Assembly (NCBI GenBank): GCA_035705985.1
Contig: DASSVP010000025.1
Span: forward strand, 1-15,633
Direction of reading: 5' to 3'
Length of the DNA: 15,633 nucleotides
DNA from: JACVRW01 sp035705985
Lineage (GTDB): Bacteria > Actinomycetota > Thermoleophilia > Solirubrobacterales > Thermoleophilaceae
The notes beneath the pieces were generated by a model. The model made no database searches. It was not told the DNA's origin and saw only the letters and a program-made list of their open reading frames with translations. The position numbers were made by a program, and so were the translations under genes. Positions 5,678-12,659 of this stretch are shown here, one piece after another (the stretch's first letter is position 1; the number at the start of each line of letters is the position of its first letter).

Positions 5678-5693
5678 ACTGTGCTAGCACAGC
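5678..5693. promoter_or_regulatory. Operator-like repeat 2, containing a perfect 14-bp palindrome and the permease start codon
   Basis: ACTGTgctagcACAGC. Positions 5679-5692 form a perfect 14-base palindrome, CTGTGCTAGCACAG. The GTG start of the permease (5681-5683) lies inside it, so a bound regulator would sit on the transcription and translation start. Confidence 0.65.
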
Positions 5694-6460
5694 GGATCGA
5701 GGCCTTCGGCGCGATCGCGCATTTCTGCGGGCGCGTGCTCGCGGGCGTGTTCAGCGGACGCGTCTTCCGCTTCTTCGGCGAGACCCTCCGGCAGGCGGGC
5801 ATCCTCATCCTCGGGTCCGGGATCGTCCTCTGGGGCCTCGCGTTCCTGTTCGGCCTCACCTGCGGCATCGAGGGCGCGTACTTCTCACGCTCCACCGGAG
5901 CGCCCGCCTACGCCGGCGTCTTCGCCGCGTGGTGTGACCTGCGGGAGGCGCTGCCCTACGCGTTCGGCTACATGATGTCGGCGAAGGTCGGCACGGGTCT
6001 CGTGGCCGAGATCGGCGCCATGCGGATCTCGGACGAGATCGACGCGCTCGAGGTGATGGGGATCGACTCGCTGCTGTTCCTGTGCGCGACCCGGCTGCTC
6101 GCCGCGTGGCTGGTGCTGCCGTTCATCTACATCGCCGCCGTCGGAGTGGGCTACCTCGCGTCTTACATCGCGGTGGTCGAGCAGGTGAGCGAGACCTCGT
6201 CGGGCGGCTACTTCCTGATCTTCTGGATGTTCCAGAACCCACCAGACCTCATCTTCAGCACGGTCAAGGGAATGGCGATGGCCACGGTGATCGTGCTCGT
6301 GGGGTGCTACTACGGCTACACCGCAGGCGGCGGCCCGGTGGGGGTCGGGACGGCGACGGCGAAGTCGATGGTCCTCAACACCGTCATGGTGCACCTCGTG
6401 GGGATGATCGGGACGCAGATCTTCTGGGGAAAGAACCCGCGCGCGCCGATCGGCGGCTGA
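5681..6460 (+). CDS. MlaE/YrbE-type ABC transporter permease
   Basis: A 259-residue integral membrane protein. The MlaE core is clear: an entry helix ILILGSGIVLWGLAFLFGL (about 41-59), then the conserved cytoplasmic segment KVGTGLVAEIGAMRISDEID followed by ALEVMGIDSL (about 103-132), then three to four further hydrophobic helices, ending GTQIFWGKNPRAPIGG. MlaE/YrbE permeases work with an ATPase and an MCE-domain protein to move phospholipids, sterols or other lipids through the envelope. No ATPase, MCE protein or second YrbE copy lies next to it, unlike ordinary mce operons, where two yrbE genes precede the MCE genes. GTG 5681 is the longest start; in-frame GTGs at 5735 and 5747 would shorten only the N-terminal helix. 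Control by the divergent GntR protein is inferred from the operator-like repeats. It converges on cofE with six bases between stops. Confidence 0.9.
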   Translation: MLAQRIEAFGAIAHFCGRVLAGVFSGRVFRFFGETLRQAGILILGSGIVLWGLAFLFGLTCGIEGAYFSRSTGAPAYAGVFAAWCDLREALPYAFGYMMSAKVGTGLVAEIGAMRISDEIDALEVMGIDSLLFLCATRLLAAWLVLPFIYIAAVGVGYLASYIAVVEQVSETSSGGYFLIFWMFQNPPDLIFSTVKGMAMATVIVLVGCYYGYTAGGGPVGVGTATAKSMVLNTVMVHLVGMIGTQIFWGKNPRAPIGG

Positions 6461-6466
6461 GCCGCA

Positions 6467-7222
6467 TCAGTGAAACAGGTCCTGCTCGGACGGGCGCCGC
6501 AGCGCCGCGGCGCCCGGCCCGTCCTCGGGCGTCACGAACCGCTCGAGCCCGCTGACCCGGACCACCGGCTCGAGCGAGTCCTTCGCGCGCGCGAGGTCCG
6601 CCGCGGCGGCGATCGAGTCGGCGACCGCGATCGACGTCACGCGCAGCTCGCGACCGAAGCCGTCCGGGCGCCCGCTCCACTGGTCGAGCGGCGTAATGCC
6701 CGCCGCGCCTACCGCGACATCGGTCTGACCGAGCCGCCACGCGCGACCGAACGAGTCGGCGATCAACACACCCGGCCGGACGCCGAGCGCTTCCGAAATG
6801 CCGGCGCGCATGCGGCGCGCGGAGCCGTCCGGGTCCTCGGGGAGTAGGACCAAGTCGGCCCCACCTTCGGCGGACAGGTTCGACTGGTCCACGCCTGCAT
6901 TCGCACACACGAAGCCGTGGCGGGTCACGCAGATCAGCGTGCCGTCCACCGCTCGCAGCACCTCCTCCGACTCGTCCAGCACCGCCTGCACCAGGCGCGG
7001 ATCCTTCCCGTGCTCCTCCGCAAGCTCGTGGGCGCGCTCCCCGGGCTGAATCTCGTCGAGCCGACGCAGCCGGCCCTCGGCCTTCGAGACCACCTTGTGC
7101 GCCACCACGAGGACGTCGCCGTCCGCGAGGTCTCCTCCTGACGCCGCGATCAGGCCCGCCAGGTCGTCGCCCGGGCGGATCGCCGGTAGCGGGGCGAGCG
7201 GGGTGACGCTGAACGCCGTCAG
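6467..7222 (-). CDS. cofE: Coenzyme F420-0:L-glutamate ligase, probable CTG start
   Basis: A 251-residue enzyme adding gamma-linked glutamates to F420-0 with GTP. Family landmarks: IRPGDDLAGLIA near residue 15, then GDVLVVAHKVVSKAEGR (about 35-51), HGFVCANAGVDQSN (about 102-115), ADSFGRAWRLGQTDVAVG (about 154-171), and the C-terminal RPSEQDLF. No ATG, GTG or TTG exists in frame before GTG 7108, and starting there would delete 38 residues that clearly belong to the family, including the PGDD segment. A CTG at 7222, overlapping the cofC stop as CTGA, gives a full-length family N-terminus and is proposed as a non-standard, translationally coupled start. It lacks the C-terminal nitroreductase-like FMN domain of actinobacterial FbiB. 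Third gene of a cofD-cofC-cofE operon. Confidence 0.9.
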   Translation of the reverse strand: MTAFSVTPLAPLPAIRPGDDLAGLIAASGGDLADGDVLVVAHKVVSKAEGRLRRLDEIQPGERAHELAEEHGKDPRLVQAVLDESEEVLRAVDGTLICVTRHGFVCANAGVDQSNLSAEGGADLVLLPEDPDGSARRMRAGISEALGVRPGVLIADSFGRAWRLGQTDVAVGAAGITPLDQWSGRPDGFGRELRVTSIAVADSIAAAADLARAKDSLEPVVRVSGLERFVTPEDGPGAAALRRPSEQDLFH

Positions 7223-7902
7223 GTGGATGCCTGCGCCACTCGGGCGCCGCCGCCCCCGGCGCGGTCGAGCTGGCGGAGCGCGCCGCGCGTCGAGGGCGCC
7301 TGGCCGCGGCGCACCTCGAGCTCAGCGGCCAGCTCGGCGAGGTCGGCGGGCGTGTCCACGTCGAGCGCGAGCGTGCGTACCTCGTCGACGCGGTGCGGCA
7401 CGCCCGCTGCCTCGGCGGCCGCGACATGCCGCTCGAAGCTGCCGGGGCCGAAGCTCGGCTCGATCGCGTCGGGAGGGGACAGGACGAGCACGTTCGTGCC
7501 CGTGCCGTGCCGGTCCGGCACGATGACGACTCCGCGGCCGCCGGACACCAGGCCCGCGAGCTCCCCCGGCTGCACCAGCGGCGTGTCGCCCGGCACGAGC
7601 ATGACGCGCTCACACCCCTCGTCGAGCGCATGCCGGATCCCGATCAACGCAGCCTCGGACTGGCCGGTCTGCGCAGTGTCACGGAGCACCCGCACGCCGC
7701 CTCCCAAGGCGGCCGCCTCGGCGGTGCGGTCCGCGGTCACGACCACGATGCCGTTGAGGCCCGGCGTGCGGCGGAGGGAGGTGAGCACGTCGCTCACCAT
7801 CGCCTGGGCGAGCGCCTCGCGCGCGCCCGCGGCGAGCGCTTGGGCAAGACGCTGCTTTGCGGCACCGAAGCTCTTTACTGGAAGAATCGCGAGCGTTCTC
7901 AT
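7219..7902 (-). CDS. cofC: 2-phospho-L-lactate (or phosphoenolpyruvate) guanylyltransferase
   Basis: A 227-residue nucleotidyltransferase (CofC/FbiD family) that activates 2-phospholactate or phosphoenolpyruvate with GTP for transfer to the Fo deazaflavin by CofD. The Rossmann-like opening ILPVKSFGAAKQRLAQAL is diagnostic. It is followed by VVVTADRTAEAAALGGGVRVL, the substrate-loop region GQSEAALIGIRHAL (about 80-93), the metal-binding turn PGDTPLV, and DVDTPADLAEL near the C-terminus. The last 30 residues are low-complexity and Gly/Arg-rich, suggesting a flexible tail. The start is ATG 7902, with GAGG directly before it. It lies 27 bases after the cofD stop, and its own TGA overlaps the proposed cofE CTG start. 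Which three-carbon acid is used cannot be read from this sequence alone. Confidence 0.93.
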   Translation of the reverse strand: MRTLAILPVKSFGAAKQRLAQALAAGAREALAQAMVSDVLTSLRRTPGLNGIVVVTADRTAEAAALGGGVRVLRDTAQTGQSEAALIGIRHALDEGCERVMLVPGDTPLVQPGELAGLVSGGRGVVIVPDRHGTGTNVLVLSPPDAIEPSFGPGSFERHVAAAEAAGVPHRVDEVRTLALDVDTPADLAELAAELEVRRGQAPSTRGALRQLDRAGGGGARVAQAST

Positions 7903-7929
7903 CCTCGAGGCCGACCGGGTGCGGCGAGA

Positions 7930-8841
7930 CTAGCGCGTGGGGCGCAGCAACGCGGAGAAGTCGAGCACCTCGCGGGCGAGCCGCGCACGGTCGGCGGGTG
8001 TCGACATCAGGGTCCCGGTCACGAGCCCGGGGAGCCCCGTGACCGATTCGTCGGCGACGATCCCGTCGATCACGCCGGAGTACGTGTCCGCAATCCCCGA
8101 CGCGCTCGGCGCGATGCGCGCGTGCTCGCAGAAGGGCTCCGTCGGGCCCTTCACCGCGCGGCCGTCCACGAACGGGCTCACCGCCACGATCGGCGCGGGC
8201 GCGCCCCGCAGCGCCTCCCGCATGCCGGGCAGGGCGAGGATCGGCCCAATCGAGATCACCGGGTTCGAGGGGCCGATCACGATCACGGTCGCCTCGGCGA
8301 CGGCCTGGAGCACGGCGTCGGACGGCGGCGCCCGGTGGAGCCCCCGCAGCTCCACTGCCTCGACGGGCCCCCTGGCCCCCTCGGCGACCATGAACTCCTG
8401 GAAGGGAAGCTTGCGGCCGCGGACGCCGACCCACGTGGAGACCCGCTCGTCGCTCATCGGGAGCACACGCGCCCGCACGCCCATCGCGTCGACGACGGCT
8501 GCGTGCGCCTCGGTGAGCCGCCGGCCCGCACGCAGCCGCTCTGTCCGGAGCAGGCACATGGCGAGGTCGCGGTCGCCGAGCCGGAACCAGTGCGGCCGGC
8601 CCGCGCGCTCGAAGGCCTCCATGACGTGCCACGTGTCGCCGCGCAGCCCCCAGCCGCGCTCGTCGATCTCGTCCGCGAGCCAGTAGGTCACGAGGTCGGG
8701 GTCCGGGGACACGTGCACGCCGTAGACGTCCACATCGTCGCCGGTGTTCGCCACCACGGTGAGGGCGTCGCACTCGTCGACGAGCCCGCGCGCGAGCTTC
8801 GCCCCGCCCGTCCCCCCGGACAGCAGCACCACGGAATCCAT
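7930..8841 (-). CDS. cofD: Phospho-L-lactate transferase (Fo transferase)
   Basis: A 303-residue CofD/FbiA enzyme that transfers the phospholactyl or phosphoenolpyruvyl moiety from the GDP-activated donor onto Fo, giving F420-0 or its dehydro form. Landmarks: N-terminal LSGGTGGAKLARGL (about 7-20), VVANTGDDVDVYGVHVSPD (about 29-47) with the Asp residues for metal and Fo binding, LVTYWLADEID (about 49-59), VIGPSNPVISIGPILALPG, and PFVDGRAVKGPTEPF. Length is normal for the family. The start is ATG 8841; the preceding 24 bases separate it from the divergent SDR gene. No clear -10 box could be found for it. First gene of the cof cluster; Fo synthase genes are not in the window. Confidence 0.95.
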   Translation of the reverse strand: MDSVVLLSGGTGGAKLARGLVDECDALTVVANTGDDVDVYGVHVSPDPDLVTYWLADEIDERGWGLRGDTWHVMEAFERAGRPHWFRLGDRDLAMCLLRTERLRAGRRLTEAHAAVVDAMGVRARVLPMSDERVSTWVGVRGRKLPFQEFMVAEGARGPVEAVELRGLHRAPPSDAVLQAVAEATVIVIGPSNPVISIGPILALPGMREALRGAPAPIVAVSPFVDGRAVKGPTEPFCEHARIAPSASGIADTYSGVIDGIVADESVTGLPGLVTGTLMSTPADRARLAREVLDFSALLRPTR

Positions 8842-8847
8842 TGCGGG

Positions 8848-8853
8848 TAGTCT
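8848..8853 (+). promoter_or_regulatory. Candidate -10 box TAGTCT for the SDR operon
   Basis: TANNNT hexamer 12 bases before the GTG at 8866, in the 24-base gap between divergent cofD and SDR genes. There is no ribosome site. Confidence 0.4.
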
Positions 8854-8865
8854 GCCCGGCGGCCC

Positions 8866-9615
8866 GTGCGACTCGCAGACCGAACAGCCCTGGTGACCGG
8901 CGGGGCCTCCGGGATCGGCGCCGCCACCTGCCGGCGCCTGGCGGCCGAGGGCGCCCGCGTGGCGGTCACGGATGTGAACCTCGAGGGCGCGCAGGGCGTG
9001 GCCGGCGAGATCGACGGCGCCGCCTTCGAGCTCGACGTGAGCTCGACGGAGTCGGTGCGCGCCGCGGTGCAGGCCGCGGAGGCGGAGCTGGGCCCCGTGG
9101 ACGTGCTGGTGAACAACGCCGGCTACGACGAGTGGAGCTGGTTCACCGCAACCGACGAGGCACTCTGGGAGCGGGTGCTGGCCGTCAACCTGGTTGGCGT
9201 GATCGCGTGTACGCACGCGGTCCTGCCGGGGATGCAGGAGCGCCGCCGCGGCCGGATCGTGAACGTGTCGTCGGAGGCCGGGCGGGTCGGCTCGAGCGGG
9301 TCGGCGATCTATTCGGCCGCGAAGAGCGGGGTGCTCGGCTTCACCAAGGCGCTCGCGATCGAGAACGGCCGCTACGGGATCACGGTCAACGCCGTCGCGC
9401 CGGGCCCGATCGAGACGCCGCTCCTCATGTCCGCGCCCGAGGCGCTCGGCGACATCGGGCAGCGGATCGTGGACACCATGATCAGCTCGACCAACCTGCG
9501 CCGGCTCGGCCACCCCGACGAGGTGGCCGCCGCGATCGCCTTCCTCGCCTCCGATGACGCGTCGTACGTGACGGGCCAGTCGCTCGGCGTGAGCGGCGGC
9601 CTTGCCAGAATCTGA
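8866..9615 (+). CDS. Short-chain dehydrogenase/reductase, BadH-like
   Basis: A 249-residue classical SDR. Cofactor motif TGGASGIG at residues 11-18; an acidic residue after strand 2 (AVTDVN) favours NAD(H). NNAG is at 83-86, and the catalytic set is Ser136, Tyr149, Lys153 (YSAAK). The stretch NNAGYDEWSWF, then ALWERVLAVNLVG and VLPGMQERRRGRIVNVSSEA resemble 2-hydroxycyclohexanecarboxyl-CoA dehydrogenase (BadH) and related hydroxyacyl-CoA dehydrogenases, recalled rather than searched. With an HMG-CoA-lyase-type gene two bases downstream, oxidation of a hydroxyacyl-CoA is a reasonable guess. GTG 8866 leaves only a minimal N-terminus before strand 1, so no later start is possible. A TAGTCT box stands 12 bases ahead and there is no ribosome site. 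Confidence 0.9.
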   Translation: MRLADRTALVTGGASGIGAATCRRLAAEGARVAVTDVNLEGAQGVAGEIDGAAFELDVSSTESVRAAVQAAEAELGPVDVLVNNAGYDEWSWFTATDEALWERVLAVNLVGVIACTHAVLPGMQERRRGRIVNVSSEAGRVGSSGSAIYSAAKSGVLGFTKALAIENGRYGITVNAVAPGPIETPLLMSAPEALGDIGQRIVDTMISSTNLRRLGHPDEVAAAIAFLASDDASYVTGQSLGVSGGLARI

Positions 9616-9617
9616 GC

Positions 9618-10520
9618 GTGCCCGAGCACGTGAGGATTCGCGAGGTCGGCCCGCGGGACGGCTTCCAGAACGAACCCGAGACGATCGCGACGGACGACAA
9701 GGTCCGGCTCGTCGAGCTGCTCGCGCGCACGGGCGTGCGCCGGCTCGAGGCCACGAGCTTCGTCCGCGCCGACGTGATCCCGCAGCTCGCCGACGGCGCC
9801 GAGTTGCTGCGCCGCGCCGAGATCCCCGACGACGTATCGGTGACCGTCCTGGTCCCGAACGAGCGCGGGCTCGACAACGCCCTGGAGCTGCGCGACCGCT
9901 TCCACGAGGTGAACCTCTTCCTCTCCGCCTCCGAGACGCACAACCGGAAGAACGTGAACCGGTCGATCGGGGAGTCGCTCACCGGGCTGGAGCGCGTGAT
10001 CTCGCGCGCGCGTGGGGAGGCGCTCCGCTGCGAGGGCGTCATCTCGGTGGCCTTCGGCTGCCCGTACGAGGGCGAGGTCCCGCGCGAGCGCGTCGTCGAG
10101 ATCGCGCGGCGGCTGGTTGATGCCGGTTGCGAGGAGATCGCTTTCGGCGACACGACCGGGATGGCGAACCCGGCGCAGGTGGAGAGCTTCTTCGACGGCC
10201 TCGACCTCGGCGTGGAGCTCACCGGGCACTTCCACAACACACGCGGGCAGGGCCTCGCCAACGTCGTCGGCGCGCTGAGGGCCGGCGTGCGCTCGTTCGA
10301 GAGCTCGTTCGGCGAGCTGGGCGGCTGCCCGGTGCCGCCGGGCGCGACGGGCAACGTCGCCACCGAGGACCTCGTCTCGATGCTGCACGAGATGGGTTAC
10401 GACACCGGCATCGACCTCCGCAAGGTGGTCGAGGCGGCGCGCGAGGCGCAGCGCGTGCTGGGCCGGCCGCTGGGGAGCCACGTGCTCACCGCGGGGCCGG
10501 TGGAGTGGCAGCGCGGCTAG
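9618..10520 (+). CDS. Hydroxymethylglutaryl-CoA lyase-family enzyme
   Basis: A 300-residue TIM-barrel lyase of the HMG-CoA lyase group, which splits HMG-CoA into acetyl-CoA and acetoacetate in leucine breakdown. Landmarks: EVGPRDGFQNE at residues 9-19 with catalytic Arg13 and metal-binding Asp14; NRKNVNRS in the middle; metal ligands His204 and His206 in TGHFHNTRGQG; and the loop FGELGGCPVPPGATGN with the reactive Cys237 followed by VATED. All key residues of the family are present. The GTG start is two bases after the SDR stop and has no ribosome site, so it is probably translated by coupling. The MFS gene starts inside its last codons. Related lyases act on other 3-hydroxy-3-methyl acyl-CoAs, so the exact substrate is open. 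Confidence 0.93.
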   Translation: MPEHVRIREVGPRDGFQNEPETIATDDKVRLVELLARTGVRRLEATSFVRADVIPQLADGAELLRRAEIPDDVSVTVLVPNERGLDNALELRDRFHEVNLFLSASETHNRKNVNRSIGESLTGLERVISRARGEALRCEGVISVAFGCPYEGEVPRERVVEIARRLVDAGCEEIAFGDTTGMANPAQVESFFDGLDLGVELTGHFHNTRGQGLANVVGALRAGVRSFESSFGELGGCPVPPGATGNVATEDLVSMLHEMGYDTGIDLRKVVEAAREAQRVLGRPLGSHVLTAGPVEWQRG

Positions 10521-11647
10521 CCCTCGCGGTAGCGACGGGGGCGGCCAGCGTGCTGCCCGGATTCCTCGTCGGCGCGCTCGCGCTGCAGATCGGCGGCGAC
10601 CTCGACGCGAGCGTCGAGGCGGTGGCGGCCGGCATCACGGCGTTCTTCCTGGCCGGCGCCCTTGGAGCGGGGTGGGGCGGCCGCCTCGCGGATCACATCG
10701 GCGCCGTCACGGCGATGCGCCGTTGCGTGCTCGTGACCGCCGCGTGCCTCGGCGCGTTCGCGCTCGTCCCGTCCCTGCCGGTGCTGTTCGCGCTGCTTGC
10801 CGCGGCAGGAGTGGCCAACTCCGTGACCCAGCCGGCCATCAACCTGTACGTGGCCGAGTGCATTCCGGCTGACCGTCAGGGCCTCGGCTTCGGCATCAAG
10901 CAGTCCGGGATCCCGGCGGCGATCCTCGCGAGCGGCCTGGCGCTGCCAGTGCTCGCGCTGCCGCTCGGGTGGCGCCCCACCGTCGCCCTGTGCGCGCTGG
11001 CACCGCTGGCGGTCGGGCTCGCGCTGCCGGGCGGTGACTCCGCGCACGTGTCGAGGCGCCCGGCGTCGCGCCGCCCGTCGCGCGCGCTGCTCCTCACCGC
11101 GCTCGGCGCTGCGCTCGCCACGGCGGGGCCTAGCGCGCTGGGCGCGTACCTCGTGGCCTCCGCGGTGAACGTCGGAGTGAGCGAGGGCACGGCCGGGCTC
11201 CTGGCCGCAGGCGCCAGCGCGCTCAGCCTCGCGATGCGGATCTCGCTGGGCGCTCGCGCGGACCGGCGCCGCGACTACGGGCTCGCGAGTGTCGCGGTGT
11301 TGCTCGCGGCCGGCTCGATCGGCTTCGCGCTGATGGCGAGCGCCGAGGTTGCGGTCTTCGTGGGCGGCGCGATCGTGGCGTTCACGCTCGGGTGGGGCTG
11401 GCCGGGGCTGTTCAACCTGGCCGTGGTGGACAGCAACCGGGCGAGCCCGGCAAGTGCCACCGGGGTGAGCCAGACCGGGATCTACCTCGGCGCGGGCGCC
11501 GGTCCAGCGGCCTTCGGGGCGCTCGCCGCGAGCGCCGGCTACGCCACGGCGTGGCTCGTCGTGGCCGCCATGACACTGGCCTCCGCCGGCGTACTGTGGC
11601 TCGCGGCGAGGGCCGATCGCCGGGTTCGTGCGATTTCAGGGGTTTGA
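10505..11647 (+). CDS. MFS transporter
   Basis: A 380-residue hydrophobic protein with about 12 membrane helices in two halves. The major-facilitator loop motif between helices 2 and 3 is visible as GGRLADHIGAVTAMRR (about 58-73), and a basic loop (HVSRRPASRRPSR, about 181-193) separates the halves. The first half carries AECIPADRQGLGFGIKQSG and the second GVSQTGIYLGAGAGP, which are loop/helix segments often seen in sugar- or organic-acid-type MFS proteins. GTG 10505 overlaps the lyase gene by 16 bases; a later GTG (10550) would cut helix 1. As third gene of the SDR-lyase operon it may import or export the acid handled by those enzymes. Substrate unknown. Confidence 0.88.
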   Translation: MAARLALAVATGAASVLPGFLVGALALQIGGDLDASVEAVAAGITAFFLAGALGAGWGGRLADHIGAVTAMRRCVLVTAACLGAFALVPSLPVLFALLAAAGVANSVTQPAINLYVAECIPADRQGLGFGIKQSGIPAAILASGLALPVLALPLGWRPTVALCALAPLAVGLALPGGDSAHVSRRPASRRPSRALLLTALGAALATAGPSALGAYLVASAVNVGVSEGTAGLLAAGASALSLAMRISLGARADRRRDYGLASVAVLLAAGSIGFALMASAEVAVFVGGAIVAFTLGWGWPGLFNLAVVDSNRASPASATGVSQTGIYLGAGAGPAAFGALAASAGYATAWLVVAAMTLASAGVLWLAARADRRVRAISGV

Positions 11648-11741
11648 CCCGCGTTGCCCGGGTATAACCCAAATTCAGCCGCCGGGGCCGGTTTTCGGCA
11701 CATATGGGTTCCCCCGACCCTGCCCCGGCTTTCGCGACAAT

Positions 11742-11767
11742 GGGCCCGGACCACGGCATCCGGGCCC
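11742..11767 (+). terminator. Strong GC hairpin, candidate terminator of the MFS operon
   Basis: GGGCCCGGA (11742-11750) pairs perfectly with TCCGGGCCC (11759-11767) over an eight-base loop. CGAC/GTCG just outside could extend the stem past a three-base bulge. No long T-run follows (only GCATTTC). It could serve both convergent genes. Confidence 0.6.
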
Positions 11768-11800
11768 GTCGCATTTCTGGAGACGTTCCGGCTCCGCCGA

Positions 11801-11824
11801 CGGAAGGGGTCTGACCCCTTTCCG
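11801..11824. repeat. REP-like palindrome AAGGGGTC-T-GACCCCTT
   Basis: AAGGGGTCTGACCCCTT (11804-11820) is a perfect inverted repeat about one central base. The outer CGG/CCG extend it with one extra T. The GGGGTCNGACCCC core resembles extragenic palindromes that recur in some bacterial genomes. It lies 29 bases from the crotonase stop (minus strand). Only one copy is visible here, so repeat status is inferred. Confidence 0.5.
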
Positions 11825-11852
11825 AGGGTGGTTGAGGGTTGCGCCGGCGCGC

Positions 11853-12632
11853 TCAGCGCCCCGCGAAATGCGGGTCGCGCTTCTCGAAGAACGCCTGCGC
11901 GCCCTCGGCAAAGTCCTCGGACGCGGCCAGCGTCTCCTGCGCCGCCACCTCCTGCTCGAGCGTGAGCGCCAGCGCCGGCTTCGCGGCGGCGTCCATGATC
12001 CGCTTCGCCAGGCCCACCGCTCTCGGCGCGCACGCCAGCAGCTCGTTCGCGAGCGTCTCGGTCGCGGCCTCGAGCTCGCCGGCCGGCGCGATTCGGTTGG
12101 CGAAGCCGATCCGGTGCGCCTCGCGGCCGTCGATGACCTTGCCGGTCATGATCAGCTCCTTGGCGTTACCGAGCCCGACCACGGCCGGCAGCCGCGAGCA
12201 GCCGCCCACGTCCGGCACGAGACCCACGCGCACCTCCATGATCCCTGCCACGGCGTCCTCGGCCATGGTGCGGAAGTCGCACGCGAGCGCCAGCTCGAAC
12301 GCCCCGCCGAGCGCCGCGCCGTGGATCTGGCAGATCGTGGGCTTAGGCATCTCCTCGAGCAGGTTCCAGGCGTGGAGGATCGGGCGCCTGAAGTCGCGTG
12401 TGCGCTCGGCCTGCCCGGACAGTGCTCGCAGGTCGTTCAGGTCCATCCCCGACGAGAACATCGGGCCCTCGCCGCGCAGCACGACCACGCGCACGGAGTC
12501 GTCGGTCGCCGCGCCCTCGATCTCGGCGGCGAGGGACCGGATCGCCTCCTCGTTCAGCGCATTTCGCTTCTCCGGCCGGTTCAGCACGAGGTGCCGGACC
12601 GCGCCCCGGTCTTCTGTCGTCACGAGAGCCAT
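11853..12632 (-). CDS. Enoyl-CoA hydratase/isomerase (crotonase family)
   Basis: A 259-residue crotonase. Oxyanion-hole and CoA-binding segments: MFSSGMDL (58-65) and GAALGGAFELALACD (105-119). The two catalytic acids of hydratases are in place, Glu113 and Glu133 (GIMEVRVGLVPDVGG), so hydration of an enoyl-CoA is feasible. The N-terminal NRPEKRNALN (18-27) and C-terminal EGAQAFFEKRDPHFAGR are typical. Start ATG 12632; the much longer frame running upstream overlaps the divergent genes and is rejected. A TAGCCT box lies 11 bases before the ATG without a ribosome site. Next to a carboxyltransferase and near an HMG-CoA-lyase-type gene, it could be a methylglutaconyl-CoA hydratase, but generic fatty-acid use is equally possible. 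Confidence 0.93.
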   Translation of the reverse strand: MALVTTEDRGAVRHLVLNRPEKRNALNEEAIRSLAAEIEGAATDDSVRVVVLRGEGPMFSSGMDLNDLRALSGQAERTRDFRRPILHAWNLLEEMPKPTICQIHGAALGGAFELALACDFRTMAEDAVAGIMEVRVGLVPDVGGCSRLPAVVGLGNAKELIMTGKVIDGREAHRIGFANRIAPAGELEAATETLANELLACAPRAVGLAKRIMDAAAKPALALTLEQEVAAQETLAASEDFAEGAQAFFEKRDPHFAGR

Positions 12633-12643
12633 GGTGTTTGGGG

Positions 12644-12649
12644 AGGCTA
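12644..12649 (-). promoter_or_regulatory. Candidate -10 box TAGCCT for the crotonase gene
   Basis: Minus-strand TAGCCT, 11 bases before the ATG at 12632; no ribosome site lies between. Confidence 0.4.
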
Positions 12650-12659
12650 TTGCAGCGGG

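Larger units (their letters stand above)
11648..11852. other. Gene-free stretch between convergent MFS and crotonase genes
   Basis: The longest non-coding stretch in the window, about 205 bases and visibly less GC-rich at its left side. It holds GGGTATAACCC (11660-11670, a short inverted repeat), a strong hairpin (11742-11767) and a REP-like palindrome (11801-11824). No gene with believable coding character is seen. Confidence 0.7.

Noticed and set aside
5637..5690. 18-residue N-terminal extension of the GntR regulator
   Set aside because: The segment consists of the operator repeats and promoter boxes and does not resemble GntR N-termini.
6467..7108. cofE beginning at GTG 7108
   Set aside because: It would remove 38 residues that match the family, including the PGDD segment; CTG 7222 is preferred.
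10127..10504. Upstream extension of the MFS frame
   Set aside because: It overlaps the lyase gene with Arg/Gly-rich shadow sequence; GTG 10505 is directly followed by transmembrane helix 1.
11648..11852. Small genes in the non-coding gap
   Set aside because: The available frames run through the hairpin and palindrome into the crotonase antisense and have no ribosome site or coding pattern.
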